A stretch of DNA of 64,000 bases from Pseudomonas viridiflava (GCF_900585905.1 NZ_UTVH01000095.1:62001-126000); one strand, 5' to 3'; shown: positions 35,510 through 45,642, counted from the first letter of the stretch. Translations and numbers: made by a program. Notes: generated from the letters alone by a model not told the origin.

Positions 35510-37342
35510 ATGCCACTACCACTCTTGCCATTTCCTGAAGTTCCAGATCTAGAGCCAGAAAACTATATTGATCTGGATAAGCTGGGTAATGCGAACCTGA
35601 CCACTTACATCTCCTACCCGGAGATGGCGGCAGGCTCTTCGTTCTGGCCCAATTGGCGAGGGTGTAGTGTCACGGGCGAAGTGAAAGACTTTTTTGATAC
35701 GGAAGTTGTGTCCGAAGTTGATTATCCGAAAAAGATGCTGGTGTCGATCACCAACAGTCTGCTTAGGGGGATGGATCAGGGCTGGGTGTTTTATTCCTAT
35801 CGGTTGCCTCACAGCCTCGATCCCACACAGCCCGGCGAAGAGTCACTGCGACGTTTTTTTTACGTGGGCAAGCCGGCTGCATCGGGTAACGCGCTGCCCG
35901 TGCCGCAATGTAAAGAGTCCCATGACTTGTGCCTGGACCCGGAACTTCTGGAAAAAGGCGGGGAGGTGACCTTTGTAACTGTGCCCTACCGCGCCATGCA
36001 GGAGGGTGACAAGGTGACCTTGACTCTGAACTTGTATTTTGATGAAGACACGGATGATATAGGTCCGCTGGTACTGAGGAAAACCCTGACCGCTGAAGAG
36101 GCAGGGCAGCCTTTGCTGTGGTCCGTAACAGCCAGTGAGCTGCTGATGATCGAAGGTGGCTATGCCTTGATGAGTTACAGCATCGATTACGCTGACCCCA
36201 CTGTGATCACTACGTCAGCCCGGCAAACCCTTAGCATCATCACGCCCCCCTCTGATTTATTGCCAGCCCTGTCCGTTAAAGACTCGTCCGGAGACTGGCT
36301 TGACCCTGATGAGTGGCTCAACGGCGTCACGCTGGAGATCCCTTTGTATCCAGGCATTCAGACCGGTGATGACGTGCTGCTGTACGCCACGGGCGGCAAC
36401 AAGCCACTGGTCAAAACCCTTAGGGTGGATTCATCGACCATTGCCAGCAAGGTGCTGCAAGTCGCAGTGGAGCATTCGTGGCTGTACGCCAGTCGGGGCA
36501 AGACCGTGACGTTGTTTTATCAGTACGCCCGAGTGGGCAAGGCTGGCACCTCTGATCCGTTCTCACTTGAGTTAGTGCGCAAACAGAACTTGCCACCGCC
36601 GAATGTTGATGGCGCTGAAGCCGAAGCTGCCGACCCGGGTGAATTCAAAGGCTACATCCCTGCCTCTAAAATAACCAATGGGGTCACCATCTTCGTGCCC
36701 GACGAGGTGGACCTCGGTCCAGACGACGTGTTGACAATGCACTGGGAGGGCGTTCCAGGTTTGGGCAGCCACGTTGCCGGTCCTTCTACGAGTAATCCCC
36801 TTCGCTTTTACATTCCCGCGCAAGCGGTGCCGGCTAACCTGAGTAAAACAGTACGGGTCTATTACACGCTGACCCCGAGCGGGGGAGCCGCTAACAGATC
36901 TGCTGTTTACGATCTTGAAGTCAGGCCCCTCGACTTTTCTTACTGGCCGCAAATCCAGGCCCTGACGCCACTGGCACCAAGTGGCAAATTACCCCTTGAT
37001 CAAGTCCCTGATGACGGGGCCGTGTTCAGGTTGGATGCCTGGGCGTTCATGGCAGAAGACCAGCGGGTCAGAATCAAAGCGGCAGGGCTGGGGGACGATG
37101 GCACTAATAAACTGATCGATCTGCGGGTGGACAACGACGAGTTCGTCACGGAAGAAGAGTACCAACTTGGTAAGATTTTAGTGCGTGTGCCCAAGGCGTT
37201 TCTGTCGAGTTTAAAGCTCAATGAAATAAATTTGCAGATCACCGTCGACATCAGTTTTGACGAACAGTTCTCATATATCCAGCTTCCCGGGCTCCCCGAC
37301 CTGCAAGTAATCAGCAGTGCATCGTCTGTGCGCGAAAAATAA
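35510..37342 (+). CDS. Ig-like multidomain protein, unknown function (copy 3), first gene of toxin-like operon
   Basis: Protein of 610 residues without signal peptide. After an N-terminal part with NWRGCSVTGEVKDFF it carries Ig-like repeats marked by EGDKVTLTLNLYFDED, TGDDVLLYATGG and PDDVLTMHWEG. Its C-terminal domain (SGKLPLDQVPDDGAVFRLDAW, AFMAEDQRVRIKAAG, then SLKLNEINLQITVDISFDE) is homologous to that of the 23184 product. ATG 35510 follows AAGGA; ATG 35504 is an alternative. It is the first gene after lux box 3 and is followed by the P47-like genes, with gaps of 34-92 bp along the operon. Function is unknown. Confidence 0.78.
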   Translation: MPLPLLPFPEVPDLEPENYIDLDKLGNANLTTYISYPEMAAGSSFWPNWRGCSVTGEVKDFFDTEVVSEVDYPKKMLVSITNSLLRGMDQGWVFYSYRLPHSLDPTQPGEESLRRFFYVGKPAASGNALPVPQCKESHDLCLDPELLEKGGEVTFVTVPYRAMQEGDKVTLTLNLYFDEDTDDIGPLVLRKTLTAEEAGQPLLWSVTASELLMIEGGYALMSYSIDYADPTVITTSARQTLSIITPPSDLLPALSVKDSSGDWLDPDEWLNGVTLEIPLYPGIQTGDDVLLYATGGNKPLVKTLRVDSSTIASKVLQVAVEHSWLYASRGKTVTLFYQYARVGKAGTSDPFSLELVRKQNLPPPNVDGAEAEAADPGEFKGYIPASKITNGVTIFVPDEVDLGPDDVLTMHWEGVPGLGSHVAGPSTSNPLRFYIPAQAVPANLSKTVRVYYTLTPSGGAANRSAVYDLEVRPLDFSYWPQIQALTPLAPSGKLPLDQVPDDGAVFRLDAWAFMAEDQRVRIKAAGLGDDGTNKLIDLRVDNDEFVTEEEYQLGKILVRVPKAFLSSLKLNEINLQITVDISFDEQFSYIQLPGLPDLQVISSASSVREK

Positions 37343-37385
37343 AGATCGCAGAGCAATGACTGCTCTAACCCTGGAGATTGAAATC

Positions 37386-39776
37386 ATGACTGACAACTCA
37401 CTGGATAGCTTGTTGGACTGGATGAAAGATAAGCGCAACATCGTTATGTGGGGCTGGGACGCTATTGCTGCAATGACGCGCAGCAAAACCAACATGTTAT
37501 TGATACAGCAATATATAGCCCGGTTCACGGAGGATTCATACCTCCCCCCCATCAGCGGGGTGGTGCCCATAAGCGATGGCAAAGTTCAAGAACGTCTCAG
37601 GGATTTTATTCTCGATGCGCCGCGGCTGTCGTTTGAGCGGTTGGATCCGGATGACCCACACTCAAGCGCCAAAGGGCTATTGACGTGCGCCATTCTGGGC
37701 GGCGTGCAAGTCACTATGGTGCGTGACGTCGACCAATGGAACGCCTCGAAACTGGTGGAGACGGACCCGCTGCAGGGGCCTCGGTTGACACTTGATTTGA
37801 TCCTTGACCAGGTGCCGGGAAACGTGGAGGTCAATGGTGACGTCAAGTTTGACTTGAGATACTCTGACAATTTCAAGCTGACGTTTGGTCAAACCCTGAT
37901 CGAACAGGAATTGGGCGGCAAGTTTTTCAGGGACCTCTTCCAGAACTTGCCGCCTGAACAGCGGGTCTGGACATTGGGGCGTATTGCCAAGGGCAATGTA
38001 GATGGCTTGACTCCGCGATCTTTCAAACTGGGCATGCAGGCCAACCGCTTGGCGTCGCTAAACGTTAGCGATGCCAGTTATGGGGATGGTGCCCTGCTCA
38101 TTTGTATGTCTATGGGCGCAGGTCAGCCAGCTGCAACCCCGCCTCAAGAGCATAGATATCTGATACCCGATGACGCAGGTGAGGATTATTCTGCAACGGT
38201 GTTGTTTGACCGGGATAGTATCAACAACGCGCTTGCCGTTAAACACGTTTTAGACCGAGTTGCCGAGTTAATAGGCAATCGCGACTTTACCATTACCCAC
38301 GATGAACATGGCCGATTTCTAAGTGCCGTGGCCACTGGTGGAGGTTTGCACACCCCGGAATCGGTCACTCATATGGGGCCGATAGCCTATGGCGATCAGT
38401 TAGTCACTATCCGTGTGACGAGAACGGAAATGTTCTTCTCAGCCTCTGGGCCAGAGCCGCTACGCATTTATGTGGAGGATAATGTTATTTGCGTGGACTG
38501 GAGCTCCGAAGCCTTGGAACACGTGGTGACCTCGTCTTCAGTGAGCGAAGACATCCTTAGCGATCAGCTTTACAGGATTGAGGTTAAAAGCCGGTATCAA
38601 CTTGGTGAGGAGGGTGATGAACTTGTCCTGACACCAACGCTCGATGTGAAGATCACCTCAAGTAAGATCGAAAATCCCACAGGTTCAGGCGATGGAACTG
38701 CTTTTTATGCGTTGGTGCTGCTCTATCTGGCCGCCAACCTTATACTCTTGGTTAGAGGTTTGATCGAGCCGAAAATTGATCATGCGTTAAAGGTAGCGTT
38801 AAAGGTAAGCGTCCCCGTCAGCTCGTTCATCAAAGAAAGTATCCGACTCAACTTCGGCAATGCCATCCAGGGCGAAAAATTTCGCGCACCCCGTGACATC
38901 GGTTTTTTCGGCCGTGTCGATCCCAAGTTAACGACATTTACCATCAATCCGCTGGAACCGCTGATGGCTGCCGGGGGTAGCCAGGTGTTTACCCTGGAAG
39001 GCTTAAGCGCCGCGGTGAACTGGCATGTGTATGCGCTGGAAGAAGACACGCCGGGCCTGGGCAGCGTTGATAGCAACGGGGTGTACACCGCGCCGCTCGC
39101 CAGCCAGATTTCCGGACGTTTTCTTCGCGAGCGTGTCGTTGCAGAGAGTAAGACCCTGCCTGCTGTCATCAACAGCTCGGCATTGGTCACGGTGCTGGTC
39201 AATCAGTTGACCATCAATCCCCTGATCCAGCTCTGCGACTACGACAGGACGGTGGAACTGGCCGCCGGTGCGCTGAGCGGCGGAGAGCTGCAGTGGACTG
39301 TCAGAAATTCCAGTGGGGACAACCCCGGCAGTGTAGCCCCCAGCGCATTGCGCGACGGCGATCATACTTACACCCCGCCTGCGAAAGTGGGTAATAAGAC
39401 CTATGTCCTGGACGAAGTGGTCATCAGCAACGCGCAAGGTACTCGCTCGGCGTGGGTGCTAGTGAAACAGATGCCCTCATCGCTGGTCGTCAAACCGGCA
39501 TCGGCCGCAGTTTTGACTGCCGGGAAGTTGCAACTACGGGCAATCTTCGGTAGCCGTGACGTGACCGAAATTTGCACATGGTCGCTGCCGATGAATGGCC
39601 CTGGATCCATAGATGAAAGCACAGGACTCTACACCAGCGACCCGGAGAGTACTGAAAGATTTGTACTCGTATTCGGCCTGGTAGATGGTGGACTTTTAGG
39701 AGAAATAGAAGGACACATTATCTTGCCACTTCCTCTGGGTGAATTCGGGACCGAACTTGAGATGATGAAAGCCTGA
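37386..39776 (+). CDS. P47-like TULIP-family protein 1 with C-terminal Ig-like domains
   Basis: Protein of 796 residues. Its start (SLDSLLDWMKD, then GWDAIAAMTRSKTNMLLIQQYIARF) matches the pattern I recall for P47/OrfX-type TULIP proteins of clostridial toxin clusters: GWD, then a short stretch, then N..L..YI. A later block, RYLIPDDAGEDYSATVLFDRD, is shared with both downstream paralogues. TULIP proteins are tubular lipid-binding folds. FYALVLLYLAANLILLVRGLI (about residues 440-460) could be a membrane helix. The C-terminal 270 residues carry Ig-like domains (for example DSNGVYTAP, DESTGLYTSD). GGAG precedes ATG 37386. It is the second gene of the box 3 operon. Family assignment is from memory of motifs; function is unknown. 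Confidence 0.68.
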   Translation: MTDNSLDSLLDWMKDKRNIVMWGWDAIAAMTRSKTNMLLIQQYIARFTEDSYLPPISGVVPISDGKVQERLRDFILDAPRLSFERLDPDDPHSSAKGLLTCAILGGVQVTMVRDVDQWNASKLVETDPLQGPRLTLDLILDQVPGNVEVNGDVKFDLRYSDNFKLTFGQTLIEQELGGKFFRDLFQNLPPEQRVWTLGRIAKGNVDGLTPRSFKLGMQANRLASLNVSDASYGDGALLICMSMGAGQPAATPPQEHRYLIPDDAGEDYSATVLFDRDSINNALAVKHVLDRVAELIGNRDFTITHDEHGRFLSAVATGGGLHTPESVTHMGPIAYGDQLVTIRVTRTEMFFSASGPEPLRIYVEDNVICVDWSSEALEHVVTSSSVSEDILSDQLYRIEVKSRYQLGEEGDELVLTPTLDVKITSSKIENPTGSGDGTAFYALVLLYLAANLILLVRGLIEPKIDHALKVALKVSVPVSSFIKESIRLNFGNAIQGEKFRAPRDIGFFGRVDPKLTTFTINPLEPLMAAGGSQVFTLEGLSAAVNWHVYALEEDTPGLGSVDSNGVYTAPLASQISGRFLRERVVAESKTLPAVINSSALVTVLVNQLTINPLIQLCDYDRTVELAAGALSGGELQWTVRNSSGDNPGSVAPSALRDGDHTYTPPAKVGNKTYVLDEVVISNAQGTRSAWVLVKQMPSSLVVKPASAAVLTAGKLQLRAIFGSRDVTEICTWSLPMNGPGSIDESTGLYTSDPESTERFVLVFGLVDGGLLGEIEGHIILPLPLGEFGTELEMMKA

Positions 39777-39865
39777 CGCCTGTTCACAGTGCAAGATCAA
39801 GATGGCCGCACGGGTTTGCGGTTTCGGTTAATTGATACATACAGGTATCGCCAGGAGGTGATGTC

Positions 39866-42154
39866 ATGGCTCGTCAGTCAGTAGAAAGTCTGTTGGCATG
39901 GATGAAAGATATATCCCGGTTGTCAGGGTGGGATGGGTTAGTTGCACTGAGTAGTGACAAGGTCAATGAAGTTCTGCACCAGTCTTACTTGTTTAAGTTG
40001 AGCGATGGCGCGCTCCAGGTACCCGATGGCAGTGTGCCTGTTCCGAACTCCAGTCTCAGTCATTACTTCGCCGGGTTTGCCCTTGGGGCACCGGTGTTGA
40101 ATCTTGAACATGCGTCGCTGCAAAGTTCCGATATTGCACTGCGCCTGCCTGTAGTGGCGGGTGTGCATACCCTGCTGGAGAGGTCTCTGGGCGTGAACCG
40201 GATTCTCAAGCTCAGCGTTTATGATCCGTTGAGCGGACCGGCATTAGGCATGAACCTGCCCGCACGCACGACGTCGTCCACTGTCGAGCTGGATCTGGCC
40301 CAGGGCACCGATCTGCTGTTGCAGTTTGCCGGCACGGCCATCGAGCAGAGCGAAGGCGGCAAATACTTCAAGGCCTGGTTGAACGATCCGGCGACTGTCG
40401 GCCAGGTGTATCCACTCGGGTCGTTTGATTACCAGGACAACACGCTGCTGCAGGTGCGTCGGGTAGACGTCGGTTTCCAGCGCGAGGATGACCGTAGAGC
40501 GCCGCAATCAGACCCGGCAGGAGCCATGCTGTTGTTCTTGACCATGCAACATGGCATCACCGGTGGTATTCCCGGCAACCCTGCGGATTGGCCTTATCTG
40601 ATTCCCGACGATGCTGATCAGCCGTATTCAGCAACGGCGATATTCAGCCAGCATCTGCTGCATCGCGCCGCGTTTGGCCATGCCGTGATGCAGTTGCTGG
40701 AGGCAGGCGAATTTGACTTCATTGAGGCAGATGGTGAGCCGGCAAGGCAAATGGTCGCTCGGGCAGGCAGGTTTGAGGTCCCCGCAGGCGGCGCTAAAGG
40801 GCCAAAATTCATGTTCGAGTCCGAGGCGTTCAGCCTGAACGCCGGGGGTGGTCAGCAACCGCTCACCGTGGCATTCGAGAATAATCAGGCGTTACAGCAC
40901 TGGCAATTTACCTGCACCGTCAAGTTCAAATACAAGCCTCTGCAGACTACTGACTGGACGCATTTGACCGGTTCCTTTGCTGCGAGCCTCAATCATGAGT
41001 TCAACTTCGTTGCTGACGAGTTGGCCACCCACGGCATGGAAGGGCACCTCTTTGTGCCGTACACCCAACGCCAGGAAGTCACCGCTCTATCGGGTTTGCC
41101 GATGAACCTGGACCCGGCAGAGCGCGAGCATATCAATGGGTTTATTGGTTATACGATCAAACGCGCGCTGCTTGAAGCGTTCAGCAAGACACTGACGGCG
41201 ACTGTTGTCGAGCCCTTTCTGGAGCAGTGGAAGCTGGAGGGTGGTTGGGGCTTCAGCCCCTTGTACAAGGCATTGCCTCAGGACCAAGCGCTGTTCGGAC
41301 GCCTTCACGGGGTTGGGTCCTCCTTCGCGATTGTCCAGCAACGGCAGGTAGTGAGGGCCAGCGCGCAGGTGCAGTTCAGCACCGAGCCAGCTCGCCAGAA
41401 CCTGGTCTGGAGCCTCGAACCACTGCCTGGCAATGTCGGTGACCTGGGGCGTATTGACGCATCGGGGGGCGAGTACCGCGCGCCTCCGGCCCGCACTATC
41501 ACTGATTCGGCGCGACATGTACTGGTTCTTGCCACTGATACGGAAACCCGGGAAACCAGCGCGGCGTTAGTGACCATCGTCGCTGATCCTATCTCCATTC
41601 ACCCGCTGATTCAGGTCTGTAACTATGGCGAAAAGGTAAAGCTTGCAGCCAGCAGCCTCGATGAAGGCCTGTTGCAGTGGACGATCAAGAACCCTGTGGC
41701 GGGGGAAAGTGGCCGCGTGATTACAGATGAAGAGGCGGGGGGCGATCACATTTATGCCGCCGCGAACCAAGTCAGCACAAAGACTTACGTGCTGGATGAG
41801 ATCGAGGTGAGTGCGGCGGGCGAAACGCAATCTGCCTGGGTGTTGGTGCTTCAGCGTATTCCACAACTGCAGGTCCTTATTGAGGTGGACGAGTCATTGC
41901 TGCCAGGCCAGGTTCGTCTGCAGGCGTTCTTTCTCGAAAACGCCTTGTCGGGGGTCGAATGGAGCGTGCCTGCTGGTCGCACAGACTCCATTGACGCGAA
42001 CGGTATTTACACCAGCGACCCCGGCGTACGGGATCGATTCGTGGTGATCTTCGCCAAGTATGACGGCGACTTCCTTGGCATCTTGGAAGGCCACATGATT
42101 TTACCGCTGCCGCTGGAAGAGTCTTCTGCAGTGCTGCAAGCGCTGGCCCGTTAA
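39866..42154 (+). CDS. P47-like TULIP-family protein 2 with C-terminal Ig-like domains
   Basis: Protein of 762 residues, a paralogue of the preceding gene product along its length. The N-terminus is SVESLLAWMKDISRLSGWDGLVALSSDKVNEVLHQSYLFKL, the shared block is YLIPDDADQPYSATAIFSQ, and the Ig-like tail (ANGIYTSDPGVRDRFVVIFAKYDGDFLGILEGHMILPLPL) is close to the same tail in protein 1. It lacks the strong hydrophobic helix of protein 1. The Shine-Dalgarno is unusually strong (AGGAGGTGA). It has no signal peptide, so export would need a dedicated or RHS-linked route. Confidence 0.68.
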   Translation: MARQSVESLLAWMKDISRLSGWDGLVALSSDKVNEVLHQSYLFKLSDGALQVPDGSVPVPNSSLSHYFAGFALGAPVLNLEHASLQSSDIALRLPVVAGVHTLLERSLGVNRILKLSVYDPLSGPALGMNLPARTTSSTVELDLAQGTDLLLQFAGTAIEQSEGGKYFKAWLNDPATVGQVYPLGSFDYQDNTLLQVRRVDVGFQREDDRRAPQSDPAGAMLLFLTMQHGITGGIPGNPADWPYLIPDDADQPYSATAIFSQHLLHRAAFGHAVMQLLEAGEFDFIEADGEPARQMVARAGRFEVPAGGAKGPKFMFESEAFSLNAGGGQQPLTVAFENNQALQHWQFTCTVKFKYKPLQTTDWTHLTGSFAASLNHEFNFVADELATHGMEGHLFVPYTQRQEVTALSGLPMNLDPAEREHINGFIGYTIKRALLEAFSKTLTATVVEPFLEQWKLEGGWGFSPLYKALPQDQALFGRLHGVGSSFAIVQQRQVVRASAQVQFSTEPARQNLVWSLEPLPGNVGDLGRIDASGGEYRAPPARTITDSARHVLVLATDTETRETSAALVTIVADPISIHPLIQVCNYGEKVKLAASSLDEGLLQWTIKNPVAGESGRVITDEEAGGDHIYAAANQVSTKTYVLDEIEVSAAGETQSAWVLVLQRIPQLQVLIEVDESLLPGQVRLQAFFLENALSGVEWSVPAGRTDSIDANGIYTSDPGVRDRFVVIFAKYDGDFLGILEGHMILPLPLEESSAVLQALAR

Positions 42155-42188
42155 CACACAGCCAAAGGGCTGACCGGAGGGTATTTTC

Positions 42189-45113
42189 ATGTCTAATTCC
42201 GTGGATCAACTGCTGACGCTTATGCGTCGGGGCACCATTACTCAAGGCTGGGGCGCCGTGTGTGCGTTCAGTCGCAGCAAGCTCAACCGGCTGCTGGAAC
42301 AGCAATATATCGATCGGTTTCAGCGGATGACGTTCTTGCCAGCGTTCCTGGGGGATGCCCCACTGGATGACGCGCTGATCGAGACCGCAAGCCTCGCAAA
42401 AATCGAACTGGGACCCCCACTGCTATCTTTCAATAGTGCATCGCTCAAAAACGCCACGGCGTTGGTGACGATGAACATCGTGGGCGGGCAATACAGCACC
42501 CGCAATCGCAGCGGTGGGGTCGCCGAGACCCTGGCATCAAGCTTTACCATCACTGAGCAGATGGGTTTCAAGCTGGAGCTGGATGTAGACCTCTCGGTGG
42601 TTCTGGGGGAAATCGATCGACAAGGCAAGGTCACCCTTGATTTATCCCGCGGGGTGAGCTTTCGCTGCAACCTGGCAGGCGAGGATTCGGGCCTACCGGA
42701 AAATGTGCGCCTGGCCAGTTTTTTCCAGCGCGAGTTTGCAAACCTGCCTCAGGATCGTGGCGTATTCGAGCTGGGCATGCTGGGCCTCAAAGGCTACAAC
42801 GCACTGACGCCCAGAAGTTTTCGTGTGCTGACCCAGCCCGCCCCGGGTGCGAAGGTTCTGGGTGCGACAAACTTTGGTGACGGCGCGGTGGTGGTGTTTA
42901 TCCAGTTGCGCGCCAATCGCTCGCCGGGCAACTTCCCGCCTGAGGGCAACTTCCCGTACCTCATTCCTGACGATGACCACGAGCAGTACTCTGCGTCATT
43001 GGTCGTGTCCCGGGATCTGATGGGCCATGCAGACGATGATCGCCTGGATGTACTCAGTAACCTGCTGTTCCCCGGCGCCCACGTTTTCAAGGAAACCGAA
43101 CGGCACAGACCTCTCGACCTGGCGATTTTTGGTGCCATCAGCCCGAGCAAGACGAGCTATGCCGTCACCCCGTTGTTCAAGACTATAAAAGCCGGGGAGA
43201 GCCTGAGTTTCGACTTGCGCGACTGGCAAGGTCAGGTCGTCCAGGCGCAGAAGTGGCAAGCAGTCAGCCTGCAAAGTCACCTGCCCCAGGGGGAGGGCAC
43301 TATCACCCCTGATGGCGTTTACACGGCCGCCAGCCCGTCTGATATCGGTTACGCCTCGTTGAGCGTGATCATTACCGCCACTTACGTCGATGCAGACACC
43401 ACCTACAGCGCTTCGGCCATGCTGCTGGTGGTGTTCGATAGCATGCAACTGACGAGTGTGGTTTCGGCCCAGGGCGGCGATCTGGCGCAACCTGTGGAAC
43501 TGCGTGCATCGGTACTTGCAGGCAATGCGCCGAGTTGGTCACTGCTCAGCCCGCAGTATGGTGAACTGAGCGAGGTGGGCGCGGGTGCCGTGTTCGTTCC
43601 TGATGACCGTGCCGAGAGGAAAGCCCTGCAGGTGCAGCAAATCGAAGCGTCGGGGAACGAGAAAAAAACCGCGTCGGTGTTGCTGATCAAAGGCCAGCAG
43701 ATGTCCAGGGTCGAGCCGGCCCATGTGCCCCGCGTTGGTAAATCGGCAGAGGTACCACTGGCGAATGACGAGACATTGCTGCCAGGCCTGACCCGGCGCT
43801 GGAAAGTCCTTGGCGGAGGCGGTGAGGTCAATGATGCCGGATACTTCACTGCGCCAGCGGACACTACCGGCTCGAGCAGTGTCGTGAGTTGTGAGGTCGT
43901 CCATAACGGCGTGGTGTTTTCCAGTGGTTACAGTGTTATTGAACTGTCCGAGCTGGTGGAAGAAGAGTCCTGGGTAAACCTGTCTCTGTTTACACTCGAG
44001 GTGCCTGGCGGCCCTGACCGGCAGCGTAACGGGACGCTGTACCCTAACGGTTATCAACAGCTCAAGGTGCATATCAGAACCCAGACCCAGCCCGTCAACG
44101 GCAAGTCTATTAGTTTGAGCCCTACCGAGCTGGCGTCCATGCGCCTGGTCGATCTCTACAGCAATCAAGATATCCCGTGGATTGGAGATGGCTTTGACGG
44201 CATCCCTGAAGAAGATCCTCAATACTGGCAAGTGAGTAAAGCCAGTAACCGATTTGAACTGGCTGTTCAGTCGGTGTCCCCTCAGCAGTCTCCCTTGCGG
44301 CTCGTGCCGTTGAAAACGCGGGCGGACAGTCCCGTCACTGACCAGGATTTTTACCTGCACACTCGCGCCAGGGTGGGCAACAGCGCTGAGTTTTATGCCA
44401 GGTTCCAGGCGGACCGGGATAATCGGTGGTACAACTCCAAGGACCTGGCGCGGAGCGAAGGCTTGATCAATGTCACGCCAAAACAAATTCCACAATTTGA
44501 CGTCGATGATTACGAGTTTACGGTTGCACGGGCCAATGGTTCCGGTGATGACCCTAGTGTCAGACCCCCTGCTGAAAATACGGCGGATGATCCTTTCGAC
44601 TTCCATTTCCTGACCGTCGACTATTGGTCGCTGGCGTTTAGACCGCGTAACACGCTAGTGACGGTGCCTTTTGAAACCCTGGAGTTCTTGCCAGACGATG
44701 ACTCAGATGTCTACACGTCCACCAATACCTCGATGATCCTCTGGGAAAGTGAGCAACTGGCGGAAACCTATTTCAGTTGGACCGGGTACATCTTCGATGA
44801 CCCGTTAGTTGAAAAAGATACGTCCGTTATCAAATTTGATTCGGCGGTCAAGGACATTGTGAAAAGCGTTGCGTCGCTGGATGTCGAGGTCAATGCCCAG
44901 AAATTCTCCAGCGGCAAACTGGTGATCAGCCTGCACCGTCACGACGATATTCCTTATGTACGATCGGGTAATCTGTCGCGGGACAAGTTATACCAAGAGC
45001 TGCGGGTATTGTTGATTGATAAACAAGGTAACGCTCACAAACGGCGTATCAATTTTCTCTATGAGGGCCAGGTCGGCAGGCGCAACCGTCTGGAACACAA
45101 CAACTTGACTTGA
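42189..45113 (+). CDS. P47-like TULIP-family protein 3 with longer C-terminal region
   Basis: Protein of 974 residues, the third tandem paralogue. The N-terminus (SVDQLLTLMRRGTITQGWGAVCAFSRSKLNRLLEQQYIDRF) has GWG in place of GWD. The shared block is YLIPDDDHEQYSASLVVSR. Ig-like units follow (SFDLRDWQGQVVQAQKWQAV, TPDGVYTAASP). The last 370 residues are unlike the other two: Asp- and aromatic-rich, for example FHFLTVDYWSLAFRPRN and LISLHRHDDIPYVRSG. GGAGG precedes the ATG, and only 34 bp separate it from the previous gene. No signal peptide is seen. Function is unknown. Confidence 0.66.
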   Translation: MSNSVDQLLTLMRRGTITQGWGAVCAFSRSKLNRLLEQQYIDRFQRMTFLPAFLGDAPLDDALIETASLAKIELGPPLLSFNSASLKNATALVTMNIVGGQYSTRNRSGGVAETLASSFTITEQMGFKLELDVDLSVVLGEIDRQGKVTLDLSRGVSFRCNLAGEDSGLPENVRLASFFQREFANLPQDRGVFELGMLGLKGYNALTPRSFRVLTQPAPGAKVLGATNFGDGAVVVFIQLRANRSPGNFPPEGNFPYLIPDDDHEQYSASLVVSRDLMGHADDDRLDVLSNLLFPGAHVFKETERHRPLDLAIFGAISPSKTSYAVTPLFKTIKAGESLSFDLRDWQGQVVQAQKWQAVSLQSHLPQGEGTITPDGVYTAASPSDIGYASLSVIITATYVDADTTYSASAMLLVVFDSMQLTSVVSAQGGDLAQPVELRASVLAGNAPSWSLLSPQYGELSEVGAGAVFVPDDRAERKALQVQQIEASGNEKKTASVLLIKGQQMSRVEPAHVPRVGKSAEVPLANDETLLPGLTRRWKVLGGGGEVNDAGYFTAPADTTGSSSVVSCEVVHNGVVFSSGYSVIELSELVEEESWVNLSLFTLEVPGGPDRQRNGTLYPNGYQQLKVHIRTQTQPVNGKSISLSPTELASMRLVDLYSNQDIPWIGDGFDGIPEEDPQYWQVSKASNRFELAVQSVSPQQSPLRLVPLKTRADSPVTDQDFYLHTRARVGNSAEFYARFQADRDNRWYNSKDLARSEGLINVTPKQIPQFDVDDYEFTVARANGSGDDPSVRPPAENTADDPFDFHFLTVDYWSLAFRPRNTLVTVPFETLEFLPDDDSDVYTSTNTSMILWESEQLAETYFSWTGYIFDDPLVEKDTSVIKFDSAVKDIVKSVASLDVEVNAQKFSSGKLVISLHRHDDIPYVRSGNLSRDKLYQELRVLLIDKQGNAHKRRINFLYEGQVGRRNRLEHNNLT

Positions 45114-45156
45114 TCGCGTGCACAGTGCTGACAACCCCATGGACAGGAGATTCATC

Positions 45157-45642
45157 ATGAATACGATAAACAAGGGCTTGGTGCTTTTATGGATGGTCGG
45201 GATGGCGGGTTGTACCCAGGTCAACACCCAGCAGCCACCTGCTGCACCGGGGCAGGCGGTGCGCATTATTGAATTTGCGGAGAATAGTGACGGTTCAGGC
45301 GATACGTGTAAAGTTGATATTACCTCCAGCAAGGAAGTATGGCTGAACAAAAGAGATTACCAGTGCAAAAACGATCAAATGAGCTACTTCAAGCTTGATA
45401 ATGCCCGTTCGGCTATGACCCTCGAACTGGAGTCCAAAGACTGTGATGACATCGGTGGATGGGTATTTGTATTGAAAACCTACATCGATCCCGTCACAAC
45501 GCCCTGGATATCAATACCGGACCTGAAAGGTCGATCCGCGGGTTCTGTTATTACCCGTGGCGTGCGCAAAATAGAGGGTCGGAGCGAAAATGAAAATATA
45601 AAAGGCAAGTTGTCCTGCGTCAGAATTACAGTTTCAGAGTGA
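45157..45642 (+). CDS. Small lipoprotein of the RHS/TULIP operon
   Basis: Predicted lipoprotein of 161 residues. The signal MNTINKGLVLLWMVGMAGC has the lipobox VGMAGC with Cys19 as the lipid-anchored residue. The mature part has further Cys residues (GDTCKVDITSS, YQCKND, SKDCDDIGGW, KLSCVRITV), possibly forming disulphides. AGGAG precedes ATG 45157. It lies between the third P47-like gene and RHS gene 2, so it may help secretion or surface anchoring of operon products. I recognise no family. Confidence 0.75.
   Translation: MNTINKGLVLLWMVGMAGCTQVNTQQPPAAPGQAVRIIEFAENSDGSGDTCKVDITSSKEVWLNKRDYQCKNDQMSYFKLDNARSAMTLELESKDCDDIGGWVFVLKTYIDPVTTPWISIPDLKGRSAGSVITRGVRKIEGRSENENIKGKLSCVRITVSE

Noticed and set aside
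37317..37385. N-terminal extension of P47-like protein 1 from a GTG at 37317
   Set aside because: Overlaps the upstream gene end; the ATG at 37386 has a good GGAG and aligns with the paralogues' starts.
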